A stretch of DNA of 21,574 nt from Bacillota bacterium (lineage in GTDB: Bacteria; Bacillota; Clostridia; Christensenellales; QAND01), in NCBI GenBank assembly GCA_003150225.1, contig QAND01000024.1, positions 1 to 21,574 of the forward strand, written 5' to 3'. The notes under the pieces are model-generated. The model was given only the letters and a program-made list of their open reading frames with translations. It ran no database searches and had not been told where the DNA came from. The position numbers and the translations under genes are program-made. Below are positions 13,316 through 20,934 of the stretch, piece after piece (within the stretch, counting starts at the first letter, position 1; each line of letters starts with the position of its first letter).

Positions 13316-14095
13316 CTATACCGCTCCAGAATAAACATCTTTACTCACCTTAGAAATGTGTATTCGCACATTATATTGTAGCCTACCCAGCTCATTTTGT
13401 AAACGGCTGGCCATGGAATCCATAAACCATTTCTCGGTATCAAAGTGCCCCGCCTCCAGGATGGACAGGCCCATTCGCCCAAAGGTCAGAGCAGAATCAT
13501 AGCTGGCCTCTCCAGTGATAACGGCCTGAGCTCCCGCCGCCAAGGCCGACGGAAAGGCGGTGCGGCCGCTGCCACAGGCCACCGCCAGCCGGCGGATGAT
13601 CCCCTCCGGCTCTCCCGCATATTTGACGCAGGTGGCGTCCAACCGCTCCTTGGTATGCTGGGCAAGGGCGGACAGCGTCATAGGAGGGATATCCCCCACC
13701 AGCCCGTATCCGTCTTCCATAAGCACCTGTGGATCCCGAAGGCCCATCCGGCAGGCCAGCTCCCAGCATAGCCCCCGGGGAGCCACGTCAAAGTTGGTAT
13801 GCGCCGCGATGAGGGAAATTCCTCCTTCGATCAAACGCCGTAGGATGGCCCCATCCCCCTCCTGCTCCAGGATATGCTTTGTGGGGGAAAACAACAGCGG
13901 ATGATGGCTCACGATAACCTCCGCCCCCAGCCGGCGGGCCTCCTCCACCACGGAAAGGGTGGCGTCCAGAGCAACCAACACGCTGGTCACCTCCCCCTCC
14001 CGATCCCCCAGGATCAGGCCGGGATTGTCAAAGTCCATGGCAAGAGCAAAGGGCGCGATGCCGTCCACAATCTCCACCAGTTCAGATACCTTCAT
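13316..14095 (-). CDS. Nif3-like dinuclear metal-binding protein (YqfO/YbgI family)
   Basis: A 259-residue member of the NIF3 family, hexameric proteins with a two-metal site, sometimes labelled GTP cyclohydrolase I type 2 homologues but of uncertain activity. Metal ligands are in the expected places: SHHPLLF (His64, His65), AHTNFD (Asp103) and EAGHFDTE (His217, Glu221). The usual PII-like insert found in longer Firmicutes versions is missing, so this is the short form. ATG 14095 has GGAGG 9-13 nt upstream. It overlaps the end of trmK by 14 nt, a sign of translational coupling, and a trmK-Nif3-zinc ribbon order is common in Firmicutes. A longer in-frame ATG at 14152 lies within trmK and is rejected. 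Confidence 0.94.
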   Translation of the reverse strand: MKVSELVEIVDGIAPFALAMDFDNPGLILGDREGEVTSVLVALDATLSVVEEARRLGAEVIVSHHPLLFSPTKHILEQEGDGAILRRLIEGGISLIAAHTNFDVAPRGLCWELACRMGLRDPQVLMEDGYGLVGDIPPMTLSALAQHTKERLDATCVKYAGEPEGIIRRLAVACGSGRTAFPSALAAGAQAVITGEASYDSALTFGRMGLSILEAGHFDTEKWFMDSMASRLQNELGRLQYNVRIHISKVSKDVYSGAV

Positions 14096-14768
14096 CTTCT
14101 GCCTCCTCCAAATAGTGCTGGATGGACCGAACCATCCCCTGTGAGAATCCATAGGCTTCCCCCCGGATCTCTCCCTGCTCCATGGTGTATAGGATACTCT
14201 CGTGAACCTTCAGTCGATGCCGGGCGTAGCTTGCCAAAAGCGACGGTCTTTTTTGAAGGTTTACCGGCCCCAGCTCCTGTTCCAGTGCCGAAAGACGGGG
14301 GCTCTCTCCCGCCTCCGCCCGGATTATGGCATAATGCCGTCCGTTTTCAAAACAAAGGGCCTCATCCCGAATCACAAATCCGTGCTCCGCTAGATACCCC
14401 CGTACCAGCCCTATGCTGTTGTTGGGCTGCAGCACCAGATATTCCTTTGTTCGAGCCTGAGCCCAGGCGTTCTCCAACAACCGGACGATGAGTTTTCCCC
14501 CCATCCCGGCAATGACCGCCCCTTGCGCTTCCCCGGCAGGCAACAACCCATCCCCCACCAGGAAATGGGCTTGGGCCTCATAGCCCTCTTCGCGAAACAA
14601 CCGCCGGGCCTTGTTGAGGGACGGCTCGCTGATGTCGATCATCAAGGCTTTCTTGCACAAGCCCTCTTTCAAAAACCCAAGGCCAATCTGACCATGATCG
14701 CACCCCACATCGGCCAGCACATCGCAGGGGGATGCCAGTGCCAGCATACAAGCGATTCGCTCCGTCAT
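14082..14768 (-). CDS. trmK: tRNA (adenine(22)-N1)-methyltransferase
   Basis: A 228-residue SAM-dependent methyltransferase that makes m1A22 in tRNA. Family marks are ADVGCDHGQIGL (19-30, SAM motif I), IDISEPSLNKARRLF (strand 2, 45-59), VGDGL (71-75), IAGMGG (86-91) and LQPNNS (113-118), the last taking the place of an NPPY-like motif. A helical C-terminal domain (RPSLLASYARHRLKVHE..) contacts tRNA in studied homologues. The start is ambiguous: ATG 14768 fits the family length but lacks an adjacent ribosome site, while ATG 14813 would add 15 residues encoded by a GC-rich hairpin. AGGAGG sits 30 nt before ATG 14768 on the far side of that hairpin. It is part of the rpoD cluster and overlaps the Nif3-like gene. 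Confidence 0.92.
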   Translation of the reverse strand: MTERIACMLALASPCDVLADVGCDHGQIGLGFLKEGLCKKALMIDISEPSLNKARRLFREEGYEAQAHFLVGDGLLPAGEAQGAVIAGMGGKLIVRLLENAWAQARTKEYLVLQPNNSIGLVRGYLAEHGFVIRDEALCFENGRHYAIIRAEAGESPRLSALEQELGPVNLQKRPSLLASYARHRLKVHESILYTMEQGEIRGEAYGFSQGMVRSIQHYLEEAEDEGI

Positions 14769-14770
14769 AA

Positions 14771-14796
14771 TAAAACCGGCGGACGCAGCCGCCGGT
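14771..14796 (-). terminator. Terminator-like hairpin between ribosome site and trmK start
   Basis: ACCGGCGG (14775-14782) and CCGCCGGT (14789-14796) form a perfect 8-bp GC-rich stem, loop ACGCAG. The minus-strand tail is TTTATT leading directly into ATG 14768. It could be a partial terminator between the membrane-protein gene and trmK, or an RNA structure that brings AGGAGG (14799-14804) near the ATG. Confidence 0.6.
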
Positions 14797-14836
14797 ATCC
14801 CTCCTGTCCCCATCCGGTCATCTTTGATCTCTCGCC

Positions 14837-15214
14837 CTATTCCTTAAAATTCTTGTAGGCGTTATGCAGGTAATAATACGGGACCGCCAGCAAAACCGCA
14901 TTCACAAGAATCAAAGCGATATCATTTTTCACATGGAGGAAGGCAATCAGCTGTGGCACAAACAACAACACGCCTAGGATCACGGTCAAAAGGGATTTTT
15001 TCTTGGACAACAAGAGCCCAAGCAACCCCGCCAACACCTGAAAGGCTTGTCCACCATAGGTCAAAACTAGAATCCCCAGCGCCTTTTCAGGATCCAGGCC
15101 GGCAACGGTAACATCCCCCGCGCCAATCAAAAAATAAGTGGCGACAGCGGATCCCGCCCCCAGAAGGATCTGGATCACGCTGGCAATCCGCAGGTGCTTT
15201 GTCCCGCTTCTCAT
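14837..15214 (-). CDS. Small four-helix membrane protein, function unknown
   Basis: A 125-residue integral membrane protein with four predicted helices at about residues 9-28, 44-68, 74-95 and 97-116, short loops, a KKK turn between helices 2 and 3, and a basic tail (HNAYKNFKE). AGGAGG lies 9 nt before ATG 15214. It sits between rpoD and trmK, 39 nt downstream of rpoD, so it is probably in the same transcript. I do not recognise the family; its hydrophobicity suggests a membrane anchor or small transporter-like protein, with no catalytic motif visible. It is an uncommon insertion in an otherwise conserved housekeeping block. Confidence 0.82.
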   Translation of the reverse strand: MRSGTKHLRIASVIQILLGAGSAVATYFLIGAGDVTVAGLDPEKALGILVLTYGGQAFQVLAGLLGLLLSKKKSLLTVILGVLLFVPQLIAFLHVKNDIALILVNAVLLAVPYYYLHNAYKNFKE

Positions 15215-15253
15215 CCCACAATTCCTCCTGAATCAACCGTTAAATGATGCGCC

Positions 15254-16363
15254 CTACTCCAGAAAATCCCGCAGCTTCTTGCTGCGGCTGGGGTGACGAA
15301 GCTTTCTTAAGGCTTTGGCCTCGATCTGACGGATGCGCTCCCGGGTAACGTTGAACTCCTTGCCAACCTCCTCCAGGGTTCGAGCCCGGCCGTCGTCCAG
15401 GCCAAACCGCAGGCGCAGCACCTTTTCCTCCCTGGGGGTCAGGGTATCCAGTACCTCCACCAACTGCTCCTTTAAAAGGGTAAAGGCGGCGGATTCCTCG
15501 GGCACCGAAGCCTCGTCGTCCGGAATAAAATCCCCCAGATGGCTGTCCTCCTCCTCGCCGATAGGGGTTTCCAAGGAGACGGGCTCCTGGGCGATCTTAA
15601 TGATCTCCCGAACTTTCTCCTCCGGAATGCCCATGACGGCCGCAATCTCGTCGGGCATGGGATCCCGCCCGTATTCCTGCAAAAGCTGCCGGGTAACCCG
15701 TATCAGCTTGTTAATGGTCTCCACCATGTGAACGGGGATGCGGATGGTCCGGGCCTGGTCTGCGATGGCCCGGGTGATGGCCTGGCGAATCCACCAGGTG
15801 GCATAGGTGGAAAATTTGTAACCCTTTTGATAATCGAACTTCTCCACCGCCTTAATGAGCCCCAGATTTCCTTCCTGGATCAGATCCAAAAACAGCATTC
15901 CTCGGCCCACATACCGTTTGGCGATGGACACCACCAATCGGAGGTTGGCTTCGGTCAACTCCTGCTTGGCCTCCTCATCCCCCTCCGCCATGCGCTTGGC
16001 GATGGACACCTCCTGCTCGGCGGTCAAAAGGGGCACCCTGCCAATCTCCTTTAAGTACATCTTGACGGGGTCGTCGATGTTGATTCCCTCCGGGATGTAA
16101 TTGGCCAGCTCCTCCTCGGTAACCTCTTCCTCCTCCAGGATCTCCTCTACCGGTGGTTCCGCGGTCTCCTGGGCAATGCGGATGCTGCTGGCCTCCAGCT
16201 TGTCCAGGATCTCCTCGATCCCCTTGCTGGCGGGTTGGGTATCCCCAGCGGCGGCGATGACCTCGTCAGGGGTCACAGAGCCGCTTTCCTTTCCCTTCTC
16301 CACCAAATCCTCCATAACGGCGGCATTCTTGGCGTTCTTTTTTTTAGTCTTGGTTTCGCTCAC
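15254..16363 (-). CDS. rpoD: Housekeeping RNA polymerase sigma factor RpoD/SigA
   Basis: A 369-residue primary sigma-70 factor. The N-terminal 85 residues are charged and variable (region 1.1). Region 1.2 is [11 protein letters not shown] (98-108). Region 2 (about 141-205) is near-invariant, with [20 protein letters not shown] and [16 protein letters not shown], contacting core and the -10 element. Region 3 starts at IRIPVHM (208-214). Region 4 (about 308-365) ends in a helix-turn-helix ([20 protein letters not shown]) that reads -35 boxes. The start is GTG 16363, with AGGAGG 7 nt upstream; the in-frame ATG at 16393 lies inside dnaG and has no site. The gene overlaps the end of dnaG by 20 nt, which implies coupled translation in the dnaG-rpoD operon. 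Confidence 0.98.
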   Translation of the reverse strand: MSETKTKKKNAKNAAVMEDLVEKGKESGSVTPDEVIAAAGDTQPASKGIEEILDKLEASSIRIAQETAEPPVEEILEEEEVTEEELANYIPEGINIDDPVKMYLKEIGRVPLLTAEQEVSIAKRMAEGDEEAKQELTEANLRLVVSIAKRYVGRGMLFLDLIQEGNLGLIKAVEKFDYQKGYKFSTYATWWIRQAITRAIADQARTIRIPVHMVETINKLIRVTRQLLQEYGRDPMPDEIAAVMGIPEEKVREIIKIAQEPVSLETPIGEEEDSHLGDFIPDDEASVPEESAAFTLLKEQLVEVLDTLTPREEKVLRLRFGLDDGRARTLEEVGKEFNVTRERIRQIEAKALRKLRHPSRSKKLRDFLE

Positions 16364-18137
16364 TTGACGACCTCCTGGCGGGAAGAATCCCATTTTTCAA
16401 CTGGTCCATTTCCTTGTTCCATTCCATATAGAGGGAGAGCAGACGCCTGCGCTCCTCTCCCTGAAGCGTCTTCATCCGGCCGGTCAGGGCGTCCGCCTCC
16501 CGCTCGGCCCGGGCTAGCCGAACCCGGATGCAAAAGTCCCGTAAACTCTTCTGATTCTGAATCCCGTCCAGGCTTTGATTCAAAATCTCCGAGGCGGCGG
16601 CAGCCGATTCCCCGTCCGTTAGACGCATCAGCACCTCGGCGGGGCCAGCACGGTCCCCCAACTCCTCGATGATGGTCCAAAGCGTCCGATGCAACGGTTC
16701 GGAAAAGTCCTCCGCCTCCACCCGTTCCATGGCCCACTTGGCAAAGGACGGATTCGCGGCGCATAGCCCCAGCAAAAGCCGTTCCGGCCCGGTATCCCGG
16801 GATTCTTCCCTAATCATAGTATTGTGAAAACGCTGGTTTGTATTCCCTTTGGGGGCGGTTTCAAAGGTCTGGCGCTGTAAAGAGGCCATGGAAAACCCGG
16901 TCATCTGTCCGATGCGCTTCAAATACCGCTCGGCTTCCACCGGTTCCAGTCCCCGCACCATGGCGGTTCCCCGCTTGGCAAACTCCATCCGGCCGTTTTC
17001 GCTTTCCATATCCAGCTCCCGGCGCAGCATTTCCAGCTTGAACTCCATCAGGGTATAGGCCTTCTCCATGGCGTCCCGCATGCCCACCGGACCGTATTTT
17101 TTGACGAAGTCATCGGGATCCAGGCCATCAGGCAGGGATACCACCCGCACATCCAAGCCTTCTCCATCCAAAATTTCCAGTCCCCGCAGGGTAGCGGCCT
17201 GGCCGGCAAAATCCCCGTCGTAACAGATGTACACCCGATCGGCAAATCGCCGCATGAGCCGCGCCTGCTCCTTGGTCAAGGAAGTCCCCAGACTGGCTAC
17301 CACATTGGGGATGCCAATGCCGCTTACCGAGATCAAATCCATATACCCTTCCACCACGATAAGCTCTCGGTTGGACGGGAATTTCTTGTGAAAGTTCAAC
17401 CCGTAGAGCATCTGACGCTTGTTATAAACCGGCGTATCGGGGGAGTTGATGTACTTGGGGCCATCCCCCTGGATCACACGGCCCCCAAAGCCCAAAACCT
17501 TTCCGTACTGGTCAATAATGGGAAAGATCACCCGATCCCTGAAAAAGTCGAATTTCTTGCCGCCCCGGACGATACACAGCCCCGAAGCCTCGATCTCCTC
17601 CAAAGCGTAGCCCTTTTTCAACAGATAGCCCGTCATGCCGTCCCAGGAGGGATCGGCATACCCCAAACCAAACCGGGTAATCACCGCCGGGGTGATGCCC
17701 CGCTTTGTCAGGTACTCTCGGGCCCGCTGGCCTCCCTCTGTCATCAGCGCCAGGTTGTACGCTTTGGCGGCATCCCGGCAGAGATCATAAAGGCGCTGCT
17801 TTTCCCGCCGCCGGCGATCCGCCTCCTCGCTGTTTTCCATCTCGGGAGGCTGCATCCCCACCCGCTCCGCTAAAAACAGCACGGCGTCCCGGAATCCCAG
17901 CTTCTCCAAATTCATCACGAAATGAACCAGGTTTCCTCCCGCCTTGCACCCAAAACAGTAGTAAAGCTGCTTGTCCTCATCCACGGAAAAGGAAGGGGTT
18001 TTTTCGCTATGAAAGGGACAGAGGCCCCAATGTTTTTTCCCCTTTTTGGTCAGAGGCACATAGGAGGACACCACATCCACGATGTTGTTTCGCTCCATCA
18101 CCTCGTCCAACCACTCCTGTGGAAACAGACCGGCCAT
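16344..18137 (-). CDS. dnaG: DNA primase DnaG
   Basis: A 597-residue bacterial primase that makes RNA primers at the replication fork. The N-terminal zinc-binding domain has Cys40, His43, Cys61 and Cys64 ([23 protein letters not shown]). The central RNA polymerase core includes the TOPRIM acidic residues Glu263 ([10 protein letters not shown]), Asp307 and Asp309 ([10 protein letters not shown]), and the primase basic motif YLTKRGIT with the RVIFPI strand. The C-terminal part (about 440-597) is a helical helicase-interaction domain with little sequence signature. ATG 18137 has AAGGAG 7 nt upstream. It follows the dGTPase-like gene by 69 nt and runs into rpoD by 20 nt, the classic macromolecular synthesis arrangement. 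Confidence 0.98.
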   Translation of the reverse strand: MAGLFPQEWLDEVMERNNIVDVVSSYVPLTKKGKKHWGLCPFHSEKTPSFSVDEDKQLYYCFGCKAGGNLVHFVMNLEKLGFRDAVLFLAERVGMQPPEMENSEEADRRRREKQRLYDLCRDAAKAYNLALMTEGGQRAREYLTKRGITPAVITRFGLGYADPSWDGMTGYLLKKGYALEEIEASGLCIVRGGKKFDFFRDRVIFPIIDQYGKVLGFGGRVIQGDGPKYINSPDTPVYNKRQMLYGLNFHKKFPSNRELIVVEGYMDLISVSGIGIPNVVASLGTSLTKEQARLMRRFADRVYICYDGDFAGQAATLRGLEILDGEGLDVRVVSLPDGLDPDDFVKKYGPVGMRDAMEKAYTLMEFKLEMLRRELDMESENGRMEFAKRGTAMVRGLEPVEAERYLKRIGQMTGFSMASLQRQTFETAPKGNTNQRFHNTMIREESRDTGPERLLLGLCAANPSFAKWAMERVEAEDFSEPLHRTLWTIIEELGDRAGPAEVLMRLTDGESAAAASEILNQSLDGIQNQKSLRDFCIRVRLARAEREADALTGRMKTLQGEERRRLLSLYMEWNKEMDQLKNGILPARRSSSERNQD

Positions 18138-18206
18138 AACTCAACTCCTTGGTAAAGCTAAATTCGACACGTTTCCCCATAATCCTTCTTTTTTCAGAAG
18201 AATTTT

Positions 18207-19184
18207 TCAGGGCAAATACAACCTGTGAAACGCCCGGATGGCATAGTTGTCGGTCATCCCGGCGATGTAGTCGCAGACCGCCCGGTCTCGTCCAAACCGT
18301 TCCGCCAGGGCCTCGTAGTCCTCCGGCATCGGGCCTCGATCCATATAGTGCTCAAACAGAAGTCCAATGAGGGCCTCCGCCCGCGCCTCCCGCTGCCGCT
18401 TTTCCCCGGTGACGTAGACCGTCTCAAAAAGGAACCGCCGAAGGGTAGCCGTTACCTCCTCCACCGGCCCGTCCATGGCGATCTCACCCGCCCGGCTGGC
18501 ATGGATGACGTTTTTCACCATGGCGTCGATCCGCTGCGCCCGGGTACTGCCCAACACCCGGATGCAATCCGGCGGGAGATCCTCCGCCGCCAGATCCCCC
18601 CGCCCCAGAGCATCGTCGATGTCGTGGTTGATGTACGCGATTTTATCGGACAGGCGGACTACGTTGCCCTCGGGGGTCGCCGCCCGGGTAGAGGTTCGGT
18701 GGTTTTCAATGCCGTCCAATACCTCAAAGGTAAGATTCAATCCAGCGCCGTCCTTTTCAATGTACTTCACCACCCGGATGCTCTGGCGGTTATGGGAAAA
18801 ACCGCAGTCCGCCAGTCGGTTAAGGGCGCGTTCTCCAGCATGGCCGAAGGGCGTATGCCCCAGGTCATGCCCCAAGGCGATGGCCTCGGTGAGATCCTCG
18901 TTTAATGACAGGGCCCGGGCGATGGTCCGGGCAATCTGCATCACCTCAAGGGTATGGGTAAGCCGAACGCGGTAATGATCCTCCGCCCCAATAAACACCT
19001 GGGTCTTATCCTTGAGCCTGCGAAAGGCCTTTGAGTGCACAATCCGATCCCTGTCCCGCTGGAAGGCGGTGCGGATCTCACAGGGCTCTTCCGGGCGTTC
19101 CCGGCCCCGGCTGGCGGCGGATTGGGTGGCGTAAGGGCTCAGGATCAATTTTTCATCCCGCTCCCGTTTTTCCCGCAGTGTCAT
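18207..19184 (-). CDS. dgt: dGTP triphosphohydrolase-like HD-domain protein
   Basis: A 325-residue HD-superfamily nucleotidohydrolase of the Dgt type; studied relatives hydrolyse dNTPs to the nucleoside and triphosphate. The N-terminal signature YATQSAASRGRERPE is followed by RTAFQRDRDRIVHSKAFRRL (38-57), a near-invariant Dgt stretch. Metal ligands are His77 (VRLTHTLEV), His106-Asp107 (LGHDLGH) with His110 and His115, and Asp at RLSDKIAYINHDIDD. ATG 19184 has AAGGGGGG 7 nt upstream. The gene heads the dnaG-rpoD cluster, as in many Clostridia, linking dNTP levels with replication. The spacing to dnaG (69 nt) leaves room for a promoter, but I cannot identify one with confidence. Confidence 0.95.
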   Translation of the reverse strand: MTLREKRERDEKLILSPYATQSAASRGRERPEEPCEIRTAFQRDRDRIVHSKAFRRLKDKTQVFIGAEDHYRVRLTHTLEVMQIARTIARALSLNEDLTEAIALGHDLGHTPFGHAGERALNRLADCGFSHNRQSIRVVKYIEKDGAGLNLTFEVLDGIENHRTSTRAATPEGNVVRLSDKIAYINHDIDDALGRGDLAAEDLPPDCIRVLGSTRAQRIDAMVKNVIHASRAGEIAMDGPVEEVTATLRRFLFETVYVTGEKRQREARAEALIGLLFEHYMDRGPMPEDYEALAERFGRDRAVCDYIAGMTDNYAIRAFHRLYLP

Positions 19185-19305
19185 CCTGTATCCCCCCTTT
19201 TGCGACGTATCTAGACGTATATGTATGTTATTCTATGTAAATATCACAAACCCTTTTTTCCCACGATCCAATCGACAGAATTTCCATCCCCTCCCAAAAA
19301 TAACC

Positions 19306-19335
19306 GGGAAAAAGGGCGCCAAACTGGCGCCCTTT
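19306..19335 (-). terminator. Intrinsic terminator of the zinc-ribbon membrane protein
   Basis: AAAGGGCGCC (19311-19320) and GGCGCCCTTT (19326-19335) pair perfectly around AAACT, 4 nt after the stop at 19340. The minus-strand tail continues TTTCCC from the A run at 19306-19310. Confidence 0.9.
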
Positions 19336-19339
19336 CCGG

Positions 19340-19729
19340 TCAAGTCTTTTTGATAAAGGAGGTTTTGCAGCTCGGACAGGTGATCTTGATCTTCCCCTTG
19401 CCCTTGGGCACCCGGACCCGCAGCTTGCATTTAGGACACTTATAGTAGCGGTGGGTTTTGTCCTTGCCCCTCGCCCGAATCCCCAGGAACCAGTTGCGAA
19501 TGGGATTCCAAAACTTCATGAATTTCATGTTTTCCCCATACCGGCGACTGGTATTTCGGGAAAACATCCGGGCATAGCAAAGAACCAGGAGGATCACCGC
19601 CACCCATACCAAGGGGGAAAAACGGAGGACCTGCCCCAGGATCAAAATCAAGAGGGAGAAGATCATCAGCGCCACGTTTAGTTGGTCGTTGCCGTATCGG
19701 CCCATCATAAAGCGTCTCAGCCAGTTCAT
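19340..19729 (-). CDS. Two-helix membrane protein with C-terminal zinc ribbon
   Basis: A 129-residue protein with two adjacent membrane helices (about residues 18-36 and 39-54; LNVALMIFSLLILILGQVL, LVWVAVILLVLCYARMF) and a basic cytosolic tail. The tail ends in a zinc ribbon with YYKCPKCKLRVRVPKGKG and ITCPSCKTSF, i.e. two CPxC pairs about 20 residues apart. Similar proteins are widespread in Clostridia as hypothetical zinc-ribbon proteins; I know of no function. ATG 19729 has AAAGGAG 8 nt upstream. It is monocistronic, with its own candidate promoter and terminator. Confidence 0.85.
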   Translation of the reverse strand: MNWLRRFMMGRYGNDQLNVALMIFSLLILILGQVLRFSPLVWVAVILLVLCYARMFSRNTSRRYGENMKFMKFWNPIRNWFLGIRARGKDKTHRYYKCPKCKLRVRVPKGKGKIKITCPSCKTSFIKKT

Positions 19730-19764
19730 GCAATCGGCTCCTTTGCCATCCTAATTGGTTACAT

Positions 19765-19770
19765 ATTATA
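19765..19770 (-). promoter_or_regulatory. Candidate -10 box of the zinc-ribbon membrane protein gene
   Basis: A perfect TATAAT on the minus strand lies 36 nt upstream of the start codon at 19729. No good -35 box is found 17 nt further upstream, so this is tentative. Confidence 0.4.
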
Positions 19771-19872
19771 AACTATTCTGCAGGGAAATGATAGCCGTGC
19801 CGCGCATTTTTAATCCCTTTTTCAGGATTTTTATTTTTTCTAAATAAATGGAAAAAACCGTAGTTTTCTTGG

Positions 19873-19901
19873 TTGTCACTTCGGTAAGGTTCCATTATAA
19901 T
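19873..19901 (+). promoter_or_regulatory. Near-consensus promoter of the RpiR-type regulator
   Basis: TTGTCA (19873-19878) and a perfect TATAAT (19896-19901) are separated by exactly 17 nt, matching 11 of 12 consensus bases. Transcription would start near 19908, giving an 84-nt leader before ATG 19992. Confidence 0.88.
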
Positions 19902-19991
19902 GAGAATAAGATTTACAACTGCATAGAGGTTTTAGCGCGGATCATTCTTTCACGTCTTTGTGTTTCTATAACAGCTAAGGGGGGTACTTCT

Positions 19992-20879
19992 ATGCATTTT
20001 GAAAACGATTTGTTTCAAAAACTACCTGTAAACTTCCTTCTCAAGCTTCAGTCCATCTATGGAACCCTAAAGACGGCGGAGCGGAAAGCGGCGGATTATA
20101 TTCTCGATCATCCGGATTCCGTAGCCATGGCTTCCATCTCGGAGACCGCCAGACTGGCTGGCTGCAGTGAGCCCACCCTCATCCGGTTTACCCGGAAGCT
20201 AGGCTATACCGGCTTTGCGGATTTCAAATCCCAGCTGCAAAACGTGTTGCTGCAGCAGCCCACCAGCGCTGTGGAGTATCAATACATCACCCAAAACGAT
20301 ACGCCCTTTCAGGTGATCAACAAGCTCATCGCCATCACCATTCAAGATCTTCAGAACACCCTGGACGTGTTCGATGGGGAACAATACGATAAGGCCGTTT
20401 CCGTGCTGCTGAACGCAGGAAAAATCGCCTTCTTTGGTACGGGAGACGCCTACCTCGTAGCCCAGTCGGCTTACAACCGATGCCTTCGCGCGGGGATGGA
20501 CGTCTTCTGCTCCTCGGACCCGGATCTGATGCTGACCGTCGCCAACCGGATGGATTCCGGGGATGCCGTGGTCATCATCTCCCACTCCGGCCGAAACCGC
20601 TATATGTACGAAATCGCCCGTCAGTTAAAGAGCGAAAACATTCCGGTGATCCTTATCACCAACTATCCCCTGTCCCCAGTGGCCAAAACATCGGACATCG
20701 TCCTGGCGGAATATGCCTTTATGGAGGCCCCCGAAAGCGACTCCATCTCCTGCCGCGTGGTGGAAATGTGCATCGTGGAATCCCTCTTGATCAGTGTTCT
20801 TTTGAAGAAACCGGAAAACAGCAAAGCCCAGCTGGCGGTGATGAAACGTCTAGGACAATACAACCGCATCAAAGCATAG
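19992..20879 (+). CDS. RpiR-family transcriptional regulator with SIS domain
   Basis: A 295-residue sugar-phosphate-responsive regulator. Residues 1-80 form the RpiR helix-turn-helix domain, with the family signature LKTAERKAADYILDHPD (26-42), SISETARLAGCSEPTLIRF (48-66) and KLGYTGFADFK. A SIS phosphosugar-binding domain follows from about 125 to 270: GKIAFFGTGDAYLVAQSAYN (143-162) and GDAVVIISHSGRNRYMYE, whose SHSGR matches the phosphosugar-binding serine loop. Family members act as dimers, repressing or activating genes of sugar or cell-wall-sugar use. ATG 19992 has AAGGGGGG 7 nt upstream; the earlier in-frame ATG at 19848 lies upstream of the promoter and is rejected. No metabolic target gene adjoins it, so its regulon is likely elsewhere or outside the window. 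Confidence 0.94.
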   Translation: MHFENDLFQKLPVNFLLKLQSIYGTLKTAERKAADYILDHPDSVAMASISETARLAGCSEPTLIRFTRKLGYTGFADFKSQLQNVLLQQPTSAVEYQYITQNDTPFQVINKLIAITIQDLQNTLDVFDGEQYDKAVSVLLNAGKIAFFGTGDAYLVAQSAYNRCLRAGMDVFCSSDPDLMLTVANRMDSGDAVVIISHSGRNRYMYEIARQLKSENIPVILITNYPLSPVAKTSDIVLAEYAFMEAPESDSISCRVVEMCIVESLLISVLLKKPENSKAQLAVMKRLGQYNRIKA

Positions 20880-20899
20880 CAAAATAGTTCGGTATGAAT

Positions 20900-20930
20900 A
20901 AGGACGGCTTTCAAAGCCGTCCTTTTATTT
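20900..20930 (+). terminator. Bidirectional terminator after the RpiR-type gene
   Basis: AAGGACGGC (20900-20908) pairs with GCCGTCCTT (20916-20924) around TTTCAAA, then TTATTT. It lies 20 nt after the stop at 20879 and just before the convergent gene ending at 20935. Confidence 0.88.
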
Positions 20931-20934
20931 ACCT

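Noticed and set aside
17388..17873. Long open frame on the plus strand inside dnaG
   Set aside because: It is antisense to the conserved TOPRIM and zinc regions of primase, lacks a ribosome site and reads as a GC-biased shadow.
18180..18206. Weak inverted repeat TTCTT/AGAAGAA between dgt and dnaG as terminator
   Set aside because: The stem is short and imperfect and would break an otherwise compact operon; not enough evidence.
19848..19991. An N-terminal extension of the RpiR-type regulator from ATG 19848
   Set aside because: The near-consensus promoter (19873-19901) lies inside it, so the transcript would not contain that codon; ATG 19992 has a strong ribosome site and matches the family start.
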